Shown piece after piece: positions 1 to 10,458 of a DNA stretch of 64,000 nucleotides. The stretch comes from Edwardsiella anguillarum ET080813. Its GTDB lineage: Bacteria > Pseudomonadota > Gammaproteobacteria > Enterobacterales > Enterobacteriaceae. The first letter of the stretch is position 1, and each line of letters begins with the position of its first letter. The stretch lies in NCBI RefSeq assembly GCF_000264765.2, contig NZ_CP006664.1, positions 2,170,001 to 2,234,000 of the forward strand. Reading direction: 5' to 3'. Below the pieces are notes generated by a model. It was not told where the DNA came from. It did not search any database and was given only the letters and a program-made list of their open reading frames with translations. Position numbers and translations under genes: made by a program.

Positions 1-681
1 TCCGCGCAGCGCCAGCATCTCGCTCAGCTCGTTGCGCTGGGCGAGCACCACCTCGCCTATCAGCTCCAGCTGCGGACAGTGGCCGCTGGCAAAATTCTGT
101 CCGACGCGCGACAGCATCAGCAGCTGCTCGACCGTGTGCATCAGCTGATCGATGCGCTGCACTAGCGTAGTGGCCTCCGGCACGCCGCTCTGCTCCATCA
201 GCTCAAGGTGTAGGCGTACGCCGGCGAGAGGGGTGCGTAGCTCGTGTGCGGCATCGGCCGTGAACAGACGCTCCTGGCGCAGGGTGTGCTGCAGGCGGCT
301 AAATAGGTGGTTGAGGGTACGGGTGATCGAGGTGATCTCCGTCATACTGCTGTCGATATCGATAGGCGTCAGGTTACTGGGCGACCGTTTCTCTAACCGT
401 GCCTGTAGCTGGTTAAGCGGGCGGACTATCCAACTGACGGCCAGCCAGGAGAGCAGCAACGTGACGGTCATCATCACCAGAGAGGGGATCAGCAGGGCGG
501 CAATGGCTTCGCGGATCTCTTTGTCAACCTGCTCCGTGCGCACCTTGGCGCTGAGCGTTTCGTTAACCAGAAAGCTTATCTGCTCCCGGCTTTCGTGCCA
601 TAGCCACAGCGCGCTGACCAACTGGGTGACCAGCAGGATCAGCGCCAGCATGATCAGCAGCGTACGGCGCAGGCTGATCAC
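1..681 (-). CDS. basS: Sensor histidine kinase BasS/PmrB (partial, C-terminus beyond window edge)
   Basis: Membrane sensor kinase of the BasRS (PmrAB) system, which senses ferric iron, aluminium and mild acid and controls lipid A modification. Only 227 N-terminal residues are visible; the ATPase domain lies off the edge. The start is GTG at 681, overlapping the basR stop by four bases (GTGA). Visible in order: a membrane helix near residues 8-28, a short periplasmic loop, a second helix near 60-80, a HAMP linker, and the H-box AHELRTP with phosphoacceptor His146. The loop holds two ExxE motifs (E30-SR-E33 and E55-IR-E58), the type reported to bind iron in Salmonella PmrB, so iron sensing is probably kept. 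Translationally coupled to basR. Confidence 0.9.
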   Translation of the reverse strand, partial: MISLRRTLLIMLALILLVTQLVSALWLWHESREQISFLVNETLSAKVRTEQVDKEIREAIAALLIPSLVMMTVTLLLSWLAVSWIVRPLNQLQARLEKRSPSNLTPIDIDSSMTEITSITRTLNHLFSRLQHTLRQERLFTADAAHELRTPLAGVRLHLELMEQSGVPEATTLVQRIDQLMHTVEQLLMLSRVGQNFASGHCPQLELIGEVVLAQRNELSEMLALRG

Positions 682-1340
682 AGGGTCTTCTCCAGGCGAT
701 AGCCGACGCCGCGCAGGGTTTTGATCCGGTTTTTCCCCAGCTTGCGTCGCAGGTTATGAATATGTACCTCCAGCGAGTTGGAGCTGAGCTCATCTTGCCA
801 GGAGTAGAGATCCTGCTGGAGAACTTCGCGGCTGATAGTCTGCCCTGCGCGCATCATCAGACGTGCCAGGATAGCGAACTCTTTGGGGGTGATCTCCAAC
901 GCTAGGCCGCCGCAGTTGACCTGCTGGCTGGAGAGATCCAGGTGAATATCGTCGACCTGCAGAACGTTGTTGCACAGTCCCTGCATGCGGCGGATCAGGG
1001 CGCGGACGCGCGCCATCAGCTCGGCTAGCGCGAAAGGCTTAACCAGGTAGTCATCGGCGCCAGCGTCCAGCCCGTCGACCCGATCGCTGACGGTGTCGCG
1101 GGCGGTCAGGATCAGCACCGGTACGTCGATACCCTCGCGCCGCCACTGGCGCAGTGCGCTGGCGCCGTCCATGCCGGGCAGCCCCAGATCGAGGATGATC
1201 AGGCTGTAATGACTGCTTTGCAGCAGCGCGCTGGCGCCCGCCGCGCTGTCCGCACAGTCACAGGCATAGTTTTCTCGCGCCATCGCCTGGGCCAGTCCCT
1301 GCTGGATCAGGGTATCGTCTTCCACGATCAGAATTTTCAT
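678..1340 (-). CDS. basR: Response regulator BasR/PmrA
   Basis: OmpR-family response regulator, partner of the adjacent BasS. 220 aa. The receiver domain (about 1-115) has acidic pocket E7-D8-D9, phosphoacceptor D51 (motif LDLGLPG), T79 and K101. The winged-helix DNA-binding domain follows (about 125-218, ending RRKLG...LRGVGYRLE). It matches E. coli BasR better than QseB, whose orthologue lies at 56200-56859. It sits 9 bp after the dacB stop codon on the same strand, so dacB-basR-basS may be co-transcribed. In E. coli basRS is elsewhere, behind eptA; no eptA is visible here. From family knowledge, phosphorylated BasR binds paired YTTAAK half-sites and activates lipid A modification genes. 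Confidence 0.93.
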   Translation of the reverse strand: MKILIVEDDTLIQQGLAQAMARENYACDCADSAAGASALLQSSHYSLIILDLGLPGMDGASALRQWRREGIDVPVLILTARDTVSDRVDGLDAGADDYLVKPFALAELMARVRALIRRMQGLCNNVLQVDDIHLDLSSQQVNCGGLALEITPKEFAILARLMMRAGQTISREVLQQDLYSWQDELSSNSLEVHIHNLRRKLGKNRIKTLRGVGYRLEKTL

Positions 1341-1349
1341 AGCGGCCCG

Positions 1350-2783
1350 TCAGTTATTGCGGTAAATATCGCGGTACAGGCGGCTCTCAAAGCGAACCAG
1401 CGGCTGACGGCGGGTCCGCTGATCCTGCGGTGGAACCGCATAGCCGGACAGGTACTGCACGAAGGCCATACGCTGTCCGCTGGCGGTGGTGATGAAACCG
1501 GCCAGGTTATACACCCCCTGCAAGGAGCCGGTCTTGGCGGAGACCTTGCCGTCAACGCCCGCTTCGTGCAGACCGCCGCGGTACTGCAGCGTTCCGTCGT
1601 AGCCGGCCAGCGGCAGCATGCTGATGAAGTTCAGCTGGCTGTCATTTTGGGCGATGTACTGCAGTACCGCCATCATGGTTGCCGGGGCGATCAGGTTATG
1701 GCGCGACAGGCCAGAGCCGTCGACCACCACGGAGTTGCCCAGGTTGACTCCTGCCTTTTTGCGCAGGATCTGACGCACCGCATCGGAGCCGGCGCGCCAG
1801 GTGCCGGGCACGTTAAAATAGCTGTGGCCAATGGTACGAAAGACGGTATCGGCAATCATGTTGTCCGATTTTTTTAACATCACGCGCAGCAGATCGTGCA
1901 GCGGCGCGGACTGGGTTTGCGCCAGAACGGTGCCCTGCGGGGATACCTGGGTTTCCCGGCGCAGATGGCCCGCAATATCGATGTTGGCCTGCTGCAGCTC
2001 GTCTTTGACGATGGCGCCGGCGTAGGCTGCGCCGTCCTGTACGGCGAAGGCCAGCGGCAACGGGTCGGCGCGCTGGGTCAGGCAGCCGGTCAGGGTGTAG
2101 CGGTTGAGTTCGCCCGGGACGACGTCCAGCTCGCAATAGGGGGCCTCCGCAGAGCCGCGAGCCAGGGTCTTAACCTCGCTGAACATGTGCACCGGATAAT
2201 AGGATGCGACGCGGATAAACGCGCGATCGCCGGATTTCGGGGCGCTGTACAGCGAGATGGAGAAGCAGTTGCGATCGACGATGGCGGCGGCCGGCGGTGC
2301 GCTGAAACACTGGGTCAGATCGTTCCAGGGCCAGCCGGGGGCTTTGTCATGGCTGGCAAACACCGAGGTATCGATGAGAATATCACCGCTGATGCGCGTG
2401 ACTCCCTGTTTTTTCAGGGCGGCGACCATGTTGCGGATATTCTGGCGGCGCAGCGTCGGATCGCCGTCAAAGCGTACGATGAGGTCGCCGTTTAGGGTGC
2501 CTGCGCTGATCTGCCCACGGGTTTCAAAGGTGGTATTAAAGCGGAAGTCCGGCCCCAGCTGTAGCAGCGCCGCCAGCGCCGTGATCACCTTCTGGGTGCT
2601 GGCGGGCAGCGCCATCTGCTGGCCGTGATAGTCGATGGTCGGCGTGGTTGAGCCGACTTTTTGCACCATCAGTGCCAGATTGGTGCCTTCTGGCAGATAT
2701 TGGGCATAGTCTTGCACCGGTGTCGCTTGGACGCTGAACACCAGTGCACAGGCCAGTCCACTCAGTAATCGTGAAAATCGCAT
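1350..2783 (-). CDS. dacB: D-alanyl-D-alanine carboxypeptidase/endopeptidase PBP4
   Basis: Periplasmic low-molecular-mass penicillin-binding protein 4, which trims D-Ala from peptidoglycan stem peptides and cuts cross-links. 477 aa, the usual length. A Sec signal peptide occupies residues 1-20 (cleavage after VQA). All three active-site motifs are present: SxxK as S62-TQ-K65, SxN as S306-D-N308, and KTG at 417-419. The roughly 200-residue insert between SxxK and SxN is typical of class C enzymes. It is divergent from greA. Followed after 9 bp by basR, so envelope remodelling and the lipid A regulator may share a transcript here; this is inferred from spacing only. Confidence 0.95.
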   Translation of the reverse strand: MRFSRLLSGLACALVFSVQATPVQDYAQYLPEGTNLALMVQKVGSTTPTIDYHGQQMALPASTQKVITALAALLQLGPDFRFNTTFETRGQISAGTLNGDLIVRFDGDPTLRRQNIRNMVAALKKQGVTRISGDILIDTSVFASHDKAPGWPWNDLTQCFSAPPAAAIVDRNCFSISLYSAPKSGDRAFIRVASYYPVHMFSEVKTLARGSAEAPYCELDVVPGELNRYTLTGCLTQRADPLPLAFAVQDGAAYAGAIVKDELQQANIDIAGHLRRETQVSPQGTVLAQTQSAPLHDLLRVMLKKSDNMIADTVFRTIGHSYFNVPGTWRAGSDAVRQILRKKAGVNLGNSVVVDGSGLSRHNLIAPATMMAVLQYIAQNDSQLNFISMLPLAGYDGTLQYRGGLHEAGVDGKVSAKTGSLQGVYNLAGFITTASGQRMAFVQYLSGYAVPPQDQRTRRQPLVRFESRLYRDIYRNN

Positions 2784-2914
2784 AGTTCCGCGGAAGCCGA
2801 TAAGTGAATCGAATAAGTAACGTGCCTGTCATACTAAGGCTCAATGTGGGTCAAAGTAAACGATGATACTTCGCTGACTCTAGGCTAGAATGGCCGACAA
2901 AAGACAGCATAGTG

Positions 2915-2950
2915 CCTGACCGGGATCGCCGTTCTGGTCAGGTTTCTTTT
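2915..2950 (+). terminator. Attenuator hairpin in the greA leader (GraL-like)
   Basis: Stem CCTGACC (2915-2921) with GGTCAGG (2936-2942), extendable by four pairs including G-T wobbles, followed by TTTCTTTT. It lies about 80 bp upstream of the greA start with no ORF before it, so it would end most leader transcripts early. E. coli greA has the same arrangement, giving the short GraL RNAs. The hairpin is seen; the RNA product is inferred from E. coli. Confidence 0.7.
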
Positions 2951-3031
2951 GTATGGCGCCGGGTCGGACGGGTGCTCCCCGTGCCGTGGCTTTCGGGCGC
3001 CGACAAAGCAGATTTCGAGGTGACTAAAACA

Positions 3032-3508
3032 ATGAATCAGATTCCGATGACGTTGCGTGGTGCAGAGAAACTGCGTGAAGAGTTAGATTTTCTGAAGGGA
3101 ACCCGTCGTCCGCAGATCATTGCGGCCATCGCCGAAGCGCGCGAGCACGGCGACCTGAAAGAGAATGCGGAGTACCACGCCGCGCGTGAGCAGCAAGGTT
3201 TCTGCGAAGGCCGCATTCAGGAGATCGAAGCCAAACTGTCCAATGCCCAGGTGATTGACGTGACCAAGATGCCCAACAACGGCCGGGTTATCTTTGGAGC
3301 CACCGTCAGCGTGGAGAATCTGGATACGGAAGACCAGCAGACCTACCGCATCGTGGGCGACGATGAGGCGGACTTCAAACACAATCTGATTTCGGTCAAC
3401 TCGCCGATTGCGCGCGGTCTGATCGGGAAAGAAGAGGGTGATGTGGTGACGATTAAAACGCCGGGCGGTGAGGTCGAGTACGAAATCCTGAAGGTTGCGT
3501 ATCTCTGA
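3032..3508 (+). CDS. greA: Transcription elongation factor GreA
   Basis: Binds the secondary channel of RNA polymerase and stimulates cleavage of backtracked transcripts. 158 aa, the family length, from ATG 3032 with GAGGTG about 10 bases upstream. The reading frame is open further upstream, to 2912, but that stretch has no homology and contains the leader attenuator, so the longer version is rejected. An N-terminal antiparallel coiled coil (about 1-75) has the conserved acidic tip D41 and E44 in EHGDLKEN; a C-terminal FKBP-like domain (about 80-158) follows. Divergent from dacB. Probably controlled by the leader attenuator at 2915-2950. Confidence 0.96.
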   Translation: MNQIPMTLRGAEKLREELDFLKGTRRPQIIAAIAEAREHGDLKENAEYHAAREQQGFCEGRIQEIEAKLSNAQVIDVTKMPNNGRVIFGATVSVENLDTEDQQTYRIVGDDEADFKHNLISVNSPIARGLIGKEEGDVVTIKTPGGEVEYEILKVAYL

Positions 3509-3569
3509 TAGGTTACCCGCGCTGCGTCCCCGTCCGTGCAGCAGCGTGCCCGCCAGTGTAAAGATAGGA

Positions 3570-3590
3570 AAAGGCCGCGCTGCGGCCTTT
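3570..3590. terminator. Bidirectional terminator between greA and yhbY
   Basis: Stem AAAGGCCGC / GCGGCCTTT with a three-base loop, lying between the convergent greA and yhbY stops. The flanking A and T runs let it serve both strands. Confidence 0.7.
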
Positions 3591-3649
3591 GCGTTATGCT
3601 GAGAAAGCACGTCTTTTTGTGTTATATCTTTTCTTTATACGAAAAGAGA

Positions 3650-3943
3650 TTAACGGGGTAAACTGATCTTGCGTTCTTCGCTCGGGCGGTAAATCACCAG
3701 AATGTTACCGATCAGCTGAACGTTGCACGCACCGGTTTCACGGACGATGGCGTTGGCGATCAGGGTTTTGGTTTCGCGCTCTTCAGCGGCGATCTTTACC
3801 TTGATCAGCTCATGGTGCGCCAGCGCCTGTTCAATTTCTGCGAGCACCCCTTCGGTAAGGCCGTTCGCGCCGAGTTGCACAACAGGCTTCAGCGAATGGG
3901 CCAAGCTTTTCAGGTGCTGTTTTTGCTTGTTAGTCAGATTCAT
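3650..3943 (-). CDS. yhbY: CRM-domain RNA-binding protein YhbY
   Basis: Small ribosome-assembly-associated protein consisting of one CRM (IF3-C-like) RNA-binding domain. In E. coli it is found with pre-50S particles. 97 aa, the expected length, starting MNLTNKQKQHLK, with the family's glycine-rich RNA-contacting loop GANGLTEGV near residues 24-32. Transcribed divergently from rlmE, which methylates 23S rRNA late in 50S assembly; the pairing is conserved in enterobacteria. The 130 bp between the two starts must hold both promoters. Convergent with greA. Confidence 0.95.
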   Translation of the reverse strand: MNLTNKQKQHLKSLAHSLKPVVQLGANGLTEGVLAEIEQALAHHELIKVKIAAEERETKTLIANAIVRETGACNVQLIGNILVIYRPSEERKISLPR

Positions 3944-4073
3944 CGTCTTTTTTGCTTAGGTTGGGATTGAAAACGGTACATTCTAGCGCCATCTCAGCAT
4001 TATCACCAAATCGGTCTTGCGCCGCCTCGGTGTTTTCAAAGCAGATGAACCTGTGATTTAGTGAGTATTCAAG

Positions 4074-4700
4074 ATGGGTAAAAAACGTTCGGCCAGTTCG
4101 AGTCGCTGGTTACAGGAACATTTTAGCGATAAATATGTGCAGCAGGCACAGAAAAAGGGGCTGCGTTCGCGCGCCTGGTTTAAACTGGACGAGATCCAGG
4201 GCACGGATAAGATCTTCCGGCCAGGCATGGCCGTGGTAGATTTGGGTGCCGCTCCCGGGGGATGGTCACAGTATGTGGTCACACAAATCGGCGATAAAGG
4301 CAGGATAATTGCATGTGATCTTTTGCCTATGGATCCTATCGTCGGCGTCGATTTCCTCCAGGGGGATTTTCGTGATGAATTGGTGCTGGGCGCACTGATG
4401 GAGCGGGTTGGCGATGCTAAGGTTCAGGTGGTGATGTCGGATATGGCGCCGAACATGAGCGGCACGCCGTCTGTAGATATTCCGCGCGCCATGTATCTGG
4501 TTGAGCTGGCGCTGGAGATGGCCAAAGATGTTCTGGCACCCGGCGGTAGTTTTGTGGTGAAAGTCTTTCAGGGAGAGGGGTTTGACGAGTATCTGGGCCA
4601 GATACGCTCCCTGTTTACGAAGGTTAAGATTCGTAAGCCGGATGCTTCGCGCGCGCGTTCGCGGGAAGTATACATCGTAGCGACAGGGCGGAAACTGTAG
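4074..4700 (+). CDS. rlmE: 23S rRNA 2'-O-ribose U2552 methyltransferase RlmE (FtsJ/RrmJ)
   Basis: SAM-dependent enzyme that methylates U2552 of 23S rRNA in the 50S A loop, a late assembly step. 208 aa. The SAM-binding motif [11 protein letters not shown] is at 56-66. The catalytic tetrad of the family is complete: K37 (WFKLDE), D123 (MSDMAPN), K163 (VVKVF) and E198 (SREVY). Starts at ATG 4074 with [10 protein letters not shown], one residue shorter than E. coli at the N-terminus. It lies 47 bp upstream of ftsH and is probably co-transcribed with it, as in E. coli, where the pair is heat-shock induced. I did not locate a convincing sigma-32 promoter. Confidence 0.96.
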   Translation: MGKKRSASSSRWLQEHFSDKYVQQAQKKGLRSRAWFKLDEIQGTDKIFRPGMAVVDLGAAPGGWSQYVVTQIGDKGRIIACDLLPMDPIVGVDFLQGDFRDELVLGALMERVGDAKVQVVMSDMAPNMSGTPSVDIPRAMYLVELALEMAKDVLAPGGSFVVKVFQGEGFDEYLGQIRSLFTKVKIRKPDASRARSREVYIVATGRKL

Positions 4701-4747
4701 TACCCTAACGCTGTTTGTTAACACAGTTGTAAAAAGAGGTTAATCCC

Positions 4748-6706
<1,959 letters not shown>

Positions 6707-6723
6707 TTACGCCGTCGCGTATG

Positions 6724-6753
6724 AAAACCCCGGCTTGCCCGGGGTTTTTTTTT
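6724..6753 (+). terminator. Rho-independent terminator after ftsH
   Basis: Stem CCCCGG / CCGGGG with a five-base loop, preceded by four A and followed by nine T. It lies between ftsH and folP, so folP has at least partly separate transcription. Confidence 0.85.
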
Positions 6754-6797
6754 GCGTTCCAATAACGCATGATTTTTCTTTTGCACAGGTGTCATCG

Positions 6798-7631
6798 ATG
6801 CTGCTTAGGTCACGTGAACTCACCCTGAATCTCAACTATCCCCAGGTGATGGGGATCCTGAACGTCACCCCCGACTCGTTTTCTGACGGAGGGCGTCATA
6901 ACGCGCTGGATGCCGCGCTGCGACACGCAGAGTCGATGATCGTCGCAGGGGCGACCATCATCGATGTGGGCGGGGAGTCGACGCGGCCCGGCGCGGCCGA
7001 GGTGAGCGAGGCAGAGGAGCTGGCGCGGGTGGTGCCGGTAGTGGAGGCGCTGGCGCAGCGTTTTGAGGTCTGGGTCTCGGTCGATACCTCCAAGGCGGCG
7101 GTGATCCGCGCCTGTAGCGCCGCCGGGGCCGATATGATTAACGACGTCCGTTCTCTGAGCGAGCCGGGGGCGCTGGCGGCGGCGGCGGAGAGCGGCCTGC
7201 CAGTCTGCCTAATGCATATGCAGGGCGAGCCGAAGGGCATGCAGCATAGCCCCCACTACAGCGATGTGGTGGCGGAAGTGGACGCTTACCTCAGCGCGCA
7301 GATCGCGCGCTGCGTGGCCGCCGGGATCGCCCGGGAGCGGCTGCTACTCGATCCCGGCTTTGGCTTCGGTAAGAACTTGACGCATAATTACCGCCTTCTG
7401 GCTAACCTGGCGCACTTTCATCACCACGGTCTGCCGCTACTGGTGGGAATGTCGCGTAAGTCTATGGTCGGACAGCTGCTGAATGTGCCCCCCGCGCAGC
7501 GGGTGGCGGGCAGTGTCGCCTGTGCCGTGATCGCCGCCATGCAGGGGGCACAGATTATCCGCGTGCACGACGTACGTGAAACGGTGGATGCCATGCGCGT
7601 GGTGGAAGCCACGCTTTCAGCAAAGGAATAA
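6798..7631 (+). CDS. folP: Dihydropteroate synthase
   Basis: Condenses p-aminobenzoate with hydroxymethyl-dihydropterin diphosphate in folate synthesis; the sulfonamide target. 277 aa from ATG 6798 with CAGGTG upstream. The frame is open back to 6675 but that part overlaps the ftsH end and its terminator, so it is not coding. Visible motifs: [14 protein letters not shown] with N22, GGESTRPG with T62 and R63, [17 protein letters not shown] and the terminal RVHDV. Immediately followed, 7 bp later, by glmM as in E. coli; the pair forms an operon. Confidence 0.96.
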   Translation: MLLRSRELTLNLNYPQVMGILNVTPDSFSDGGRHNALDAALRHAESMIVAGATIIDVGGESTRPGAAEVSEAEELARVVPVVEALAQRFEVWVSVDTSKAAVIRACSAAGADMINDVRSLSEPGALAAAAESGLPVCLMHMQGEPKGMQHSPHYSDVVAEVDAYLSAQIARCVAAGIARERLLLDPGFGFGKNLTHNYRLLANLAHFHHHGLPLLVGMSRKSMVGQLLNVPPAQRVAGSVACAVIAAMQGAQIIRVHDVRETVDAMRVVEATLSAKE

Positions 7632-7638
7632 TAAAGAG

Positions 7639-8976
7639 ATGAGCGAACGTAAATATTTTGGTACCGATGGCATTCGCGGCAAGGTGGGCAGCAGCCCGAT
7701 CACCCCGGATTTCGTCCTGAAGCTGGGCTGGGCCGCAGGTAAGGTGCTGGCGCGTCACGGTTCACGCAAAATCATTATCGGTAAGGATACCCGTATCTCC
7801 GGCTATATGCTGGAGTCCGCGCTGGAGGCAGGACTGGCGGCGGCCGGTCTGTCTGCCGCCTTTACCGGGCCGATGCCGACCCCGGCGGTGGCTTACCTGA
7901 CGCGTACCTTCCGCGCCGAGGCCGGTATCGTTATTTCAGCGTCCCATAACCCGTATTATGATAACGGGATCAAGTTTTTCTCCATCGACGGAACCAAGCT
8001 GCCGGATGAGGTCGAGGCAGCGATCGAGGCCGAGCTGGATAAGCCCCTGACCTGCGTGGAGTCCGCCGAGCTGGGCAAGGCGAGCCGTATCGTTGACGCC
8101 GCCGGGCGCTATATCGAATTCTGCAAGAGCACCTTCCCCAACGCGCTGAGCCTGAGCGGCCTGAAGATCGTCGCCGACTGCGCCAACGGCGCTACCTATC
8201 ATATTGCGCCGAACGTGCTGCGCGAGCTGGGTGCGGAGGTGATCGCCATCGGCACCTCGCCGGACGGGATGAATATCAACAAAGAGTGCGGGGCGACGGA
8301 TGTCCGCGCGCTGCAGGCCCGTGTCCTGGCGGAAAACGCCGATCTTGGCATGGCCTTCGACGGCGACGGCGATCGCCTGATCATGGTCGATCACCGCGGC
8401 GACAAGGTCGACGGCGATCAGATCCTGTATATCGTGGCGCGCGAGGCGCTGCGCCAGGGTAAGCTGCACGGCGGCGTGGTCGGCACCCTGATGAGCAATA
8501 TGGGACTGGAGCTGGCGCTGAAGCAGCTGGGGATCCCCTTCGCGCGCGCCAAGGTGGGTGACCGCTATGTGCTGGAGACGATGCAGGAGAAGGGATGGCG
8601 CATGGGGGCTGAAAACTCTGGCCATGTCATCATCCTCGATCAGACCACGACCGGCGATGGGATCGTCGCTGGCCTGCAGGTGCTGGCGGCGATGGCGCGC
8701 AACCATATGAGTCTGGCCGATCTGTGCAGCGGCATGACCCTGCTGCCGCAGGTGTTGGTCAACGTCCGCTTTGCCGGACAGTGCGATCCGCTGCAGGATG
8801 CCGCGGTGCAGCAGGCCTGCGCCGAGGTCGAGCGGCAGCTGGCCGGGCGAGGCCGGGTGCTGCTGCGTAAATCCGGTACCGAACCGCTGATCCGCGTCAT
8901 GGTGGAAGGCGAGGATTTGCAACAGGTTACCGATCTGGCGAACGCCATTGCCGACGCGGTGAAGGCGGTCGGCTAA
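7639..8976 (+). CDS. glmM: Phosphoglucosamine mutase
   Basis: Interconverts glucosamine-6-phosphate and glucosamine-1-phosphate on the route to UDP-GlcNAc for peptidoglycan and lipid A. 445 aa, the family length, from ATG 7639 with AAAGAG upstream. The catalytic phosphoserine is S102 in [10 protein letters not shown], and the magnesium loop DGDGDR has D241, D243 and D245. The C-terminal phosphate-binding loop [12 protein letters not shown] is intact. Second gene of folP-glmM, ending at a terminator before secG. Confidence 0.97.
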   Translation: MSERKYFGTDGIRGKVGSSPITPDFVLKLGWAAGKVLARHGSRKIIIGKDTRISGYMLESALEAGLAAAGLSAAFTGPMPTPAVAYLTRTFRAEAGIVISASHNPYYDNGIKFFSIDGTKLPDEVEAAIEAELDKPLTCVESAELGKASRIVDAAGRYIEFCKSTFPNALSLSGLKIVADCANGATYHIAPNVLRELGAEVIAIGTSPDGMNINKECGATDVRALQARVLAENADLGMAFDGDGDRLIMVDHRGDKVDGDQILYIVAREALRQGKLHGGVVGTLMSNMGLELALKQLGIPFARAKVGDRYVLETMQEKGWRMGAENSGHVIILDQTTTGDGIVAGLQVLAAMARNHMSLADLCSGMTLLPQVLVNVRFAGQCDPLQDAAVQQACAEVERQLAGRGRVLLRKSGTEPLIRVMVEGEDLQQVTDLANAIADAVKAVG

Positions 8977-8986
8977 GGGCGAACAG

Positions 8987-9018
8987 ACCGGCGGAAGCGC
9001 GCTTTTGCCGGTTTTTTC
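8987..9018 (+). terminator. Terminator after glmM
   Basis: Stem ACCGGC (8987-8992) with GCCGGT (9007-9012), followed by six T. Confidence 0.75.
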
Positions 9019-9162
9019 TCCAATCACGTCGGCGTGGAAAATTTACCCTTGCGCCCTCTAACGGCATTGGGTAGTATTCACACCCGCTTCAGTGGATGTT
9101 TTATCCATGGGTTCGATGGAAGCTTTTGACTGCGGATGGGCCGCAAGGAATCAGGTACGACT

Positions 9163-9498
9163 ATGTATGAAGCTCTTTTGGTAATTTTCCTGCTGGTGTC
9201 TGTGGCGCTGATCGCCCTGATTATGCTGCAGCAGGGTAAAGGTGCTGACATGGGCGCTTCATTCGGCGCAGGCGCCTCAGCGACGCTGTTTGGCTCCAGC
9301 GGTACCGGTAACTTTATGACCCGTACTACGGGCATCCTGGCCACGCTGTTTTTCGTACTGAGCCTGGTGCTGGGCAACCTGAGCGGTCATCAGAGCAAGC
9401 AGGGCAGTGAGTGGGATAACCTGGGTCAGCCTGTGAAGACTGAACAGCCTGCGACTCCGGCAGCGCCGGCTACGCCGAGCAGCGATATTCCGAACTGA
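9163..9498 (+). CDS. secG: Protein translocase subunit SecG
   Basis: Accessory subunit of the SecYEG inner-membrane translocon. 111 aa from ATG 9163; an in-frame start nine codons upstream lacks homology. Two membrane helices (about 3-22 and 53-71) are joined by the conserved glycine-rich loop LQQGKGADMGASFGAGAS. The tail ends in SDIPN as in E. coli. Followed after 51 bp by tRNA-Leu with no terminator between, so read-through into the tRNA is likely. Confidence 0.96.
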   Translation: MYEALLVIFLLVSVALIALIMLQQGKGADMGASFGAGASATLFGSSGTGNFMTRTTGILATLFFVLSLVLGNLSGHQSKQGSEWDNLGQPVKTEQPATPAAPATPSSDIPN

Positions 9499-9549
9499 TC
9501 GTACCCACAGAGTTTTGCCATGACGCGTTAGGTGTCATGGTGCCAAAAT

Positions 9550-9636
9550 GCCGAGGTGGTGGAATTGGTAGACACGCTACCTTGAGGTGGTAGTGCCCAA
9601 TAGGGCTTACGGGTTCAAGTCCCGTCCTCGGTACCA
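9550..9636 (+). tRNA. leuU: tRNA-Leu(GAG)
   Basis: 87-base tRNA with encoded CCA. The acceptor GCCGAGG pairs with CCTCGGT. Anticodon stem CTACC / GGTAG encloses TTGAGGT, so the anticodon is GAG. The long variable arm marks a class II tRNA. From memory it matches E. coli leuU over its length, and it holds the same position after secG. Confidence 0.97.
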
Positions 9637-9648
9637 ATCCTAGATATG

Positions 9649-9677
9649 TTGTTTTTTCTACGCTGTTAGAGTAGAAT
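9649..9677 (+). promoter_or_regulatory. Promoter of metY-rimP-nusA-infB
   Basis: -35 TTGTTT and -10 TAGAAT separated by 17 bases, placing transcription start about 10 bases before tRNA-fMet. This is the expected main promoter of the metY-nusA-infB operon. Confidence 0.65.
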
Positions 9678-9692
9678 TCGCCACGATTCGGA

Positions 9693-9769
<77 letters not shown>

Positions 9770-9900
9770 ATTTCCTTAAGTATCTGTTTTCAAATATACT
9801 GTTAGCGCAGAGCCTCGGGCCGCGAAGTATCATTTGAAAAATATACTTGCGAGACTGGCTTCGAATCCCGCTTGGCGGTATATAGGGTCCAGTTGCATAA

Positions 9901-9924
9901 AGCCCCGATTATTCGGGGTTTTTT
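9901..9924 (+). terminator. Terminator/attenuator between metY and rimP
   Basis: Stem CCCCGA / TCGGGG with a TTAT loop and six T. It follows the tRNA and precedes rimP by about 60 bp, so it should limit read-through into the nusA operon, as in E. coli. Confidence 0.75.
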
Positions 9925-9984
9925 GTTATCTGACAACAGAATCACTGGGCTATAAGGCCCTTTTTTTATGTCTTGGGGGTGGGC

Positions 9985-10437
9985 TTGTCCACATTAGAGC
10001 AAAAGTTAACAGAGATGATTACGGCGCCGGTAGAAGCCCTGGGCTTTGAGCTGGTTGGCATTGAGTTCATCCGTGGTCGCCATTCAACGCTGCGAATCTA
10101 TATCGATAGTGAAGAAGGCATCACTGTTGATAATTGTGCTGATGTTAGCCACCAGGTCAGCGCTGTTCTTGACGTAGAAGATCCGATTTCGGTCGCCTAT
10201 TACCTGGAAGTCTCCTCTCCGGGGATGGATCGCCCCCTGTTTACCGCCGAACATTACACCCGTTTTCTGAATGAGGAAGTGACGCTGGTACTGCGGATGG
10301 CGATGCAGAACCGCCGGAAGTGGCAGGGTATCATCAAGGCGGTAGACGGCGAGATGATTACGGTCACGGTTGATGGCAAAGATGAAGTGTTCGCGCTGAG
10401 CAATGTCCAGAAAGCGAACCTGGTACCCCACTTTTAA
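9985..10437 (+). CDS. rimP: Ribosome maturation factor RimP
   Basis: Needed for 30S subunit maturation and assembly of the 16S 3' domain. 150 aa from TTG 9985 ([12 protein letters not shown]), matching the E. coli N-terminus; the G-rich ribosome binding site GGGGGTGGG lies just before it. An in-frame TTG four codons earlier overlaps that site and is rejected. Two domains: N-terminal alpha/beta (about 1-82) ending SSPGMDRPL, and a C-terminal Sm-like beta barrel (about 90-150). 21 bp upstream of nusA in the same operon. Confidence 0.96.
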   Translation: MSTLEQKLTEMITAPVEALGFELVGIEFIRGRHSTLRIYIDSEEGITVDNCADVSHQVSAVLDVEDPISVAYYLEVSSPGMDRPLFTAEHYTRFLNEEVTLVLRMAMQNRRKWQGIIKAVDGEMITVTVDGKDEVFALSNVQKANLVPHF

Positions 10438-10458
10438 CGTTCGGATGAGGCAACTAGG

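Noticed and set aside
678..1340. BasR considered as a second QseB
   Set aside because: N-terminus MKILIVEDD and a sensor partner with PmrB-type EIREAIAALL match BasRS; a separate QseBC pair is at 54836-56859.
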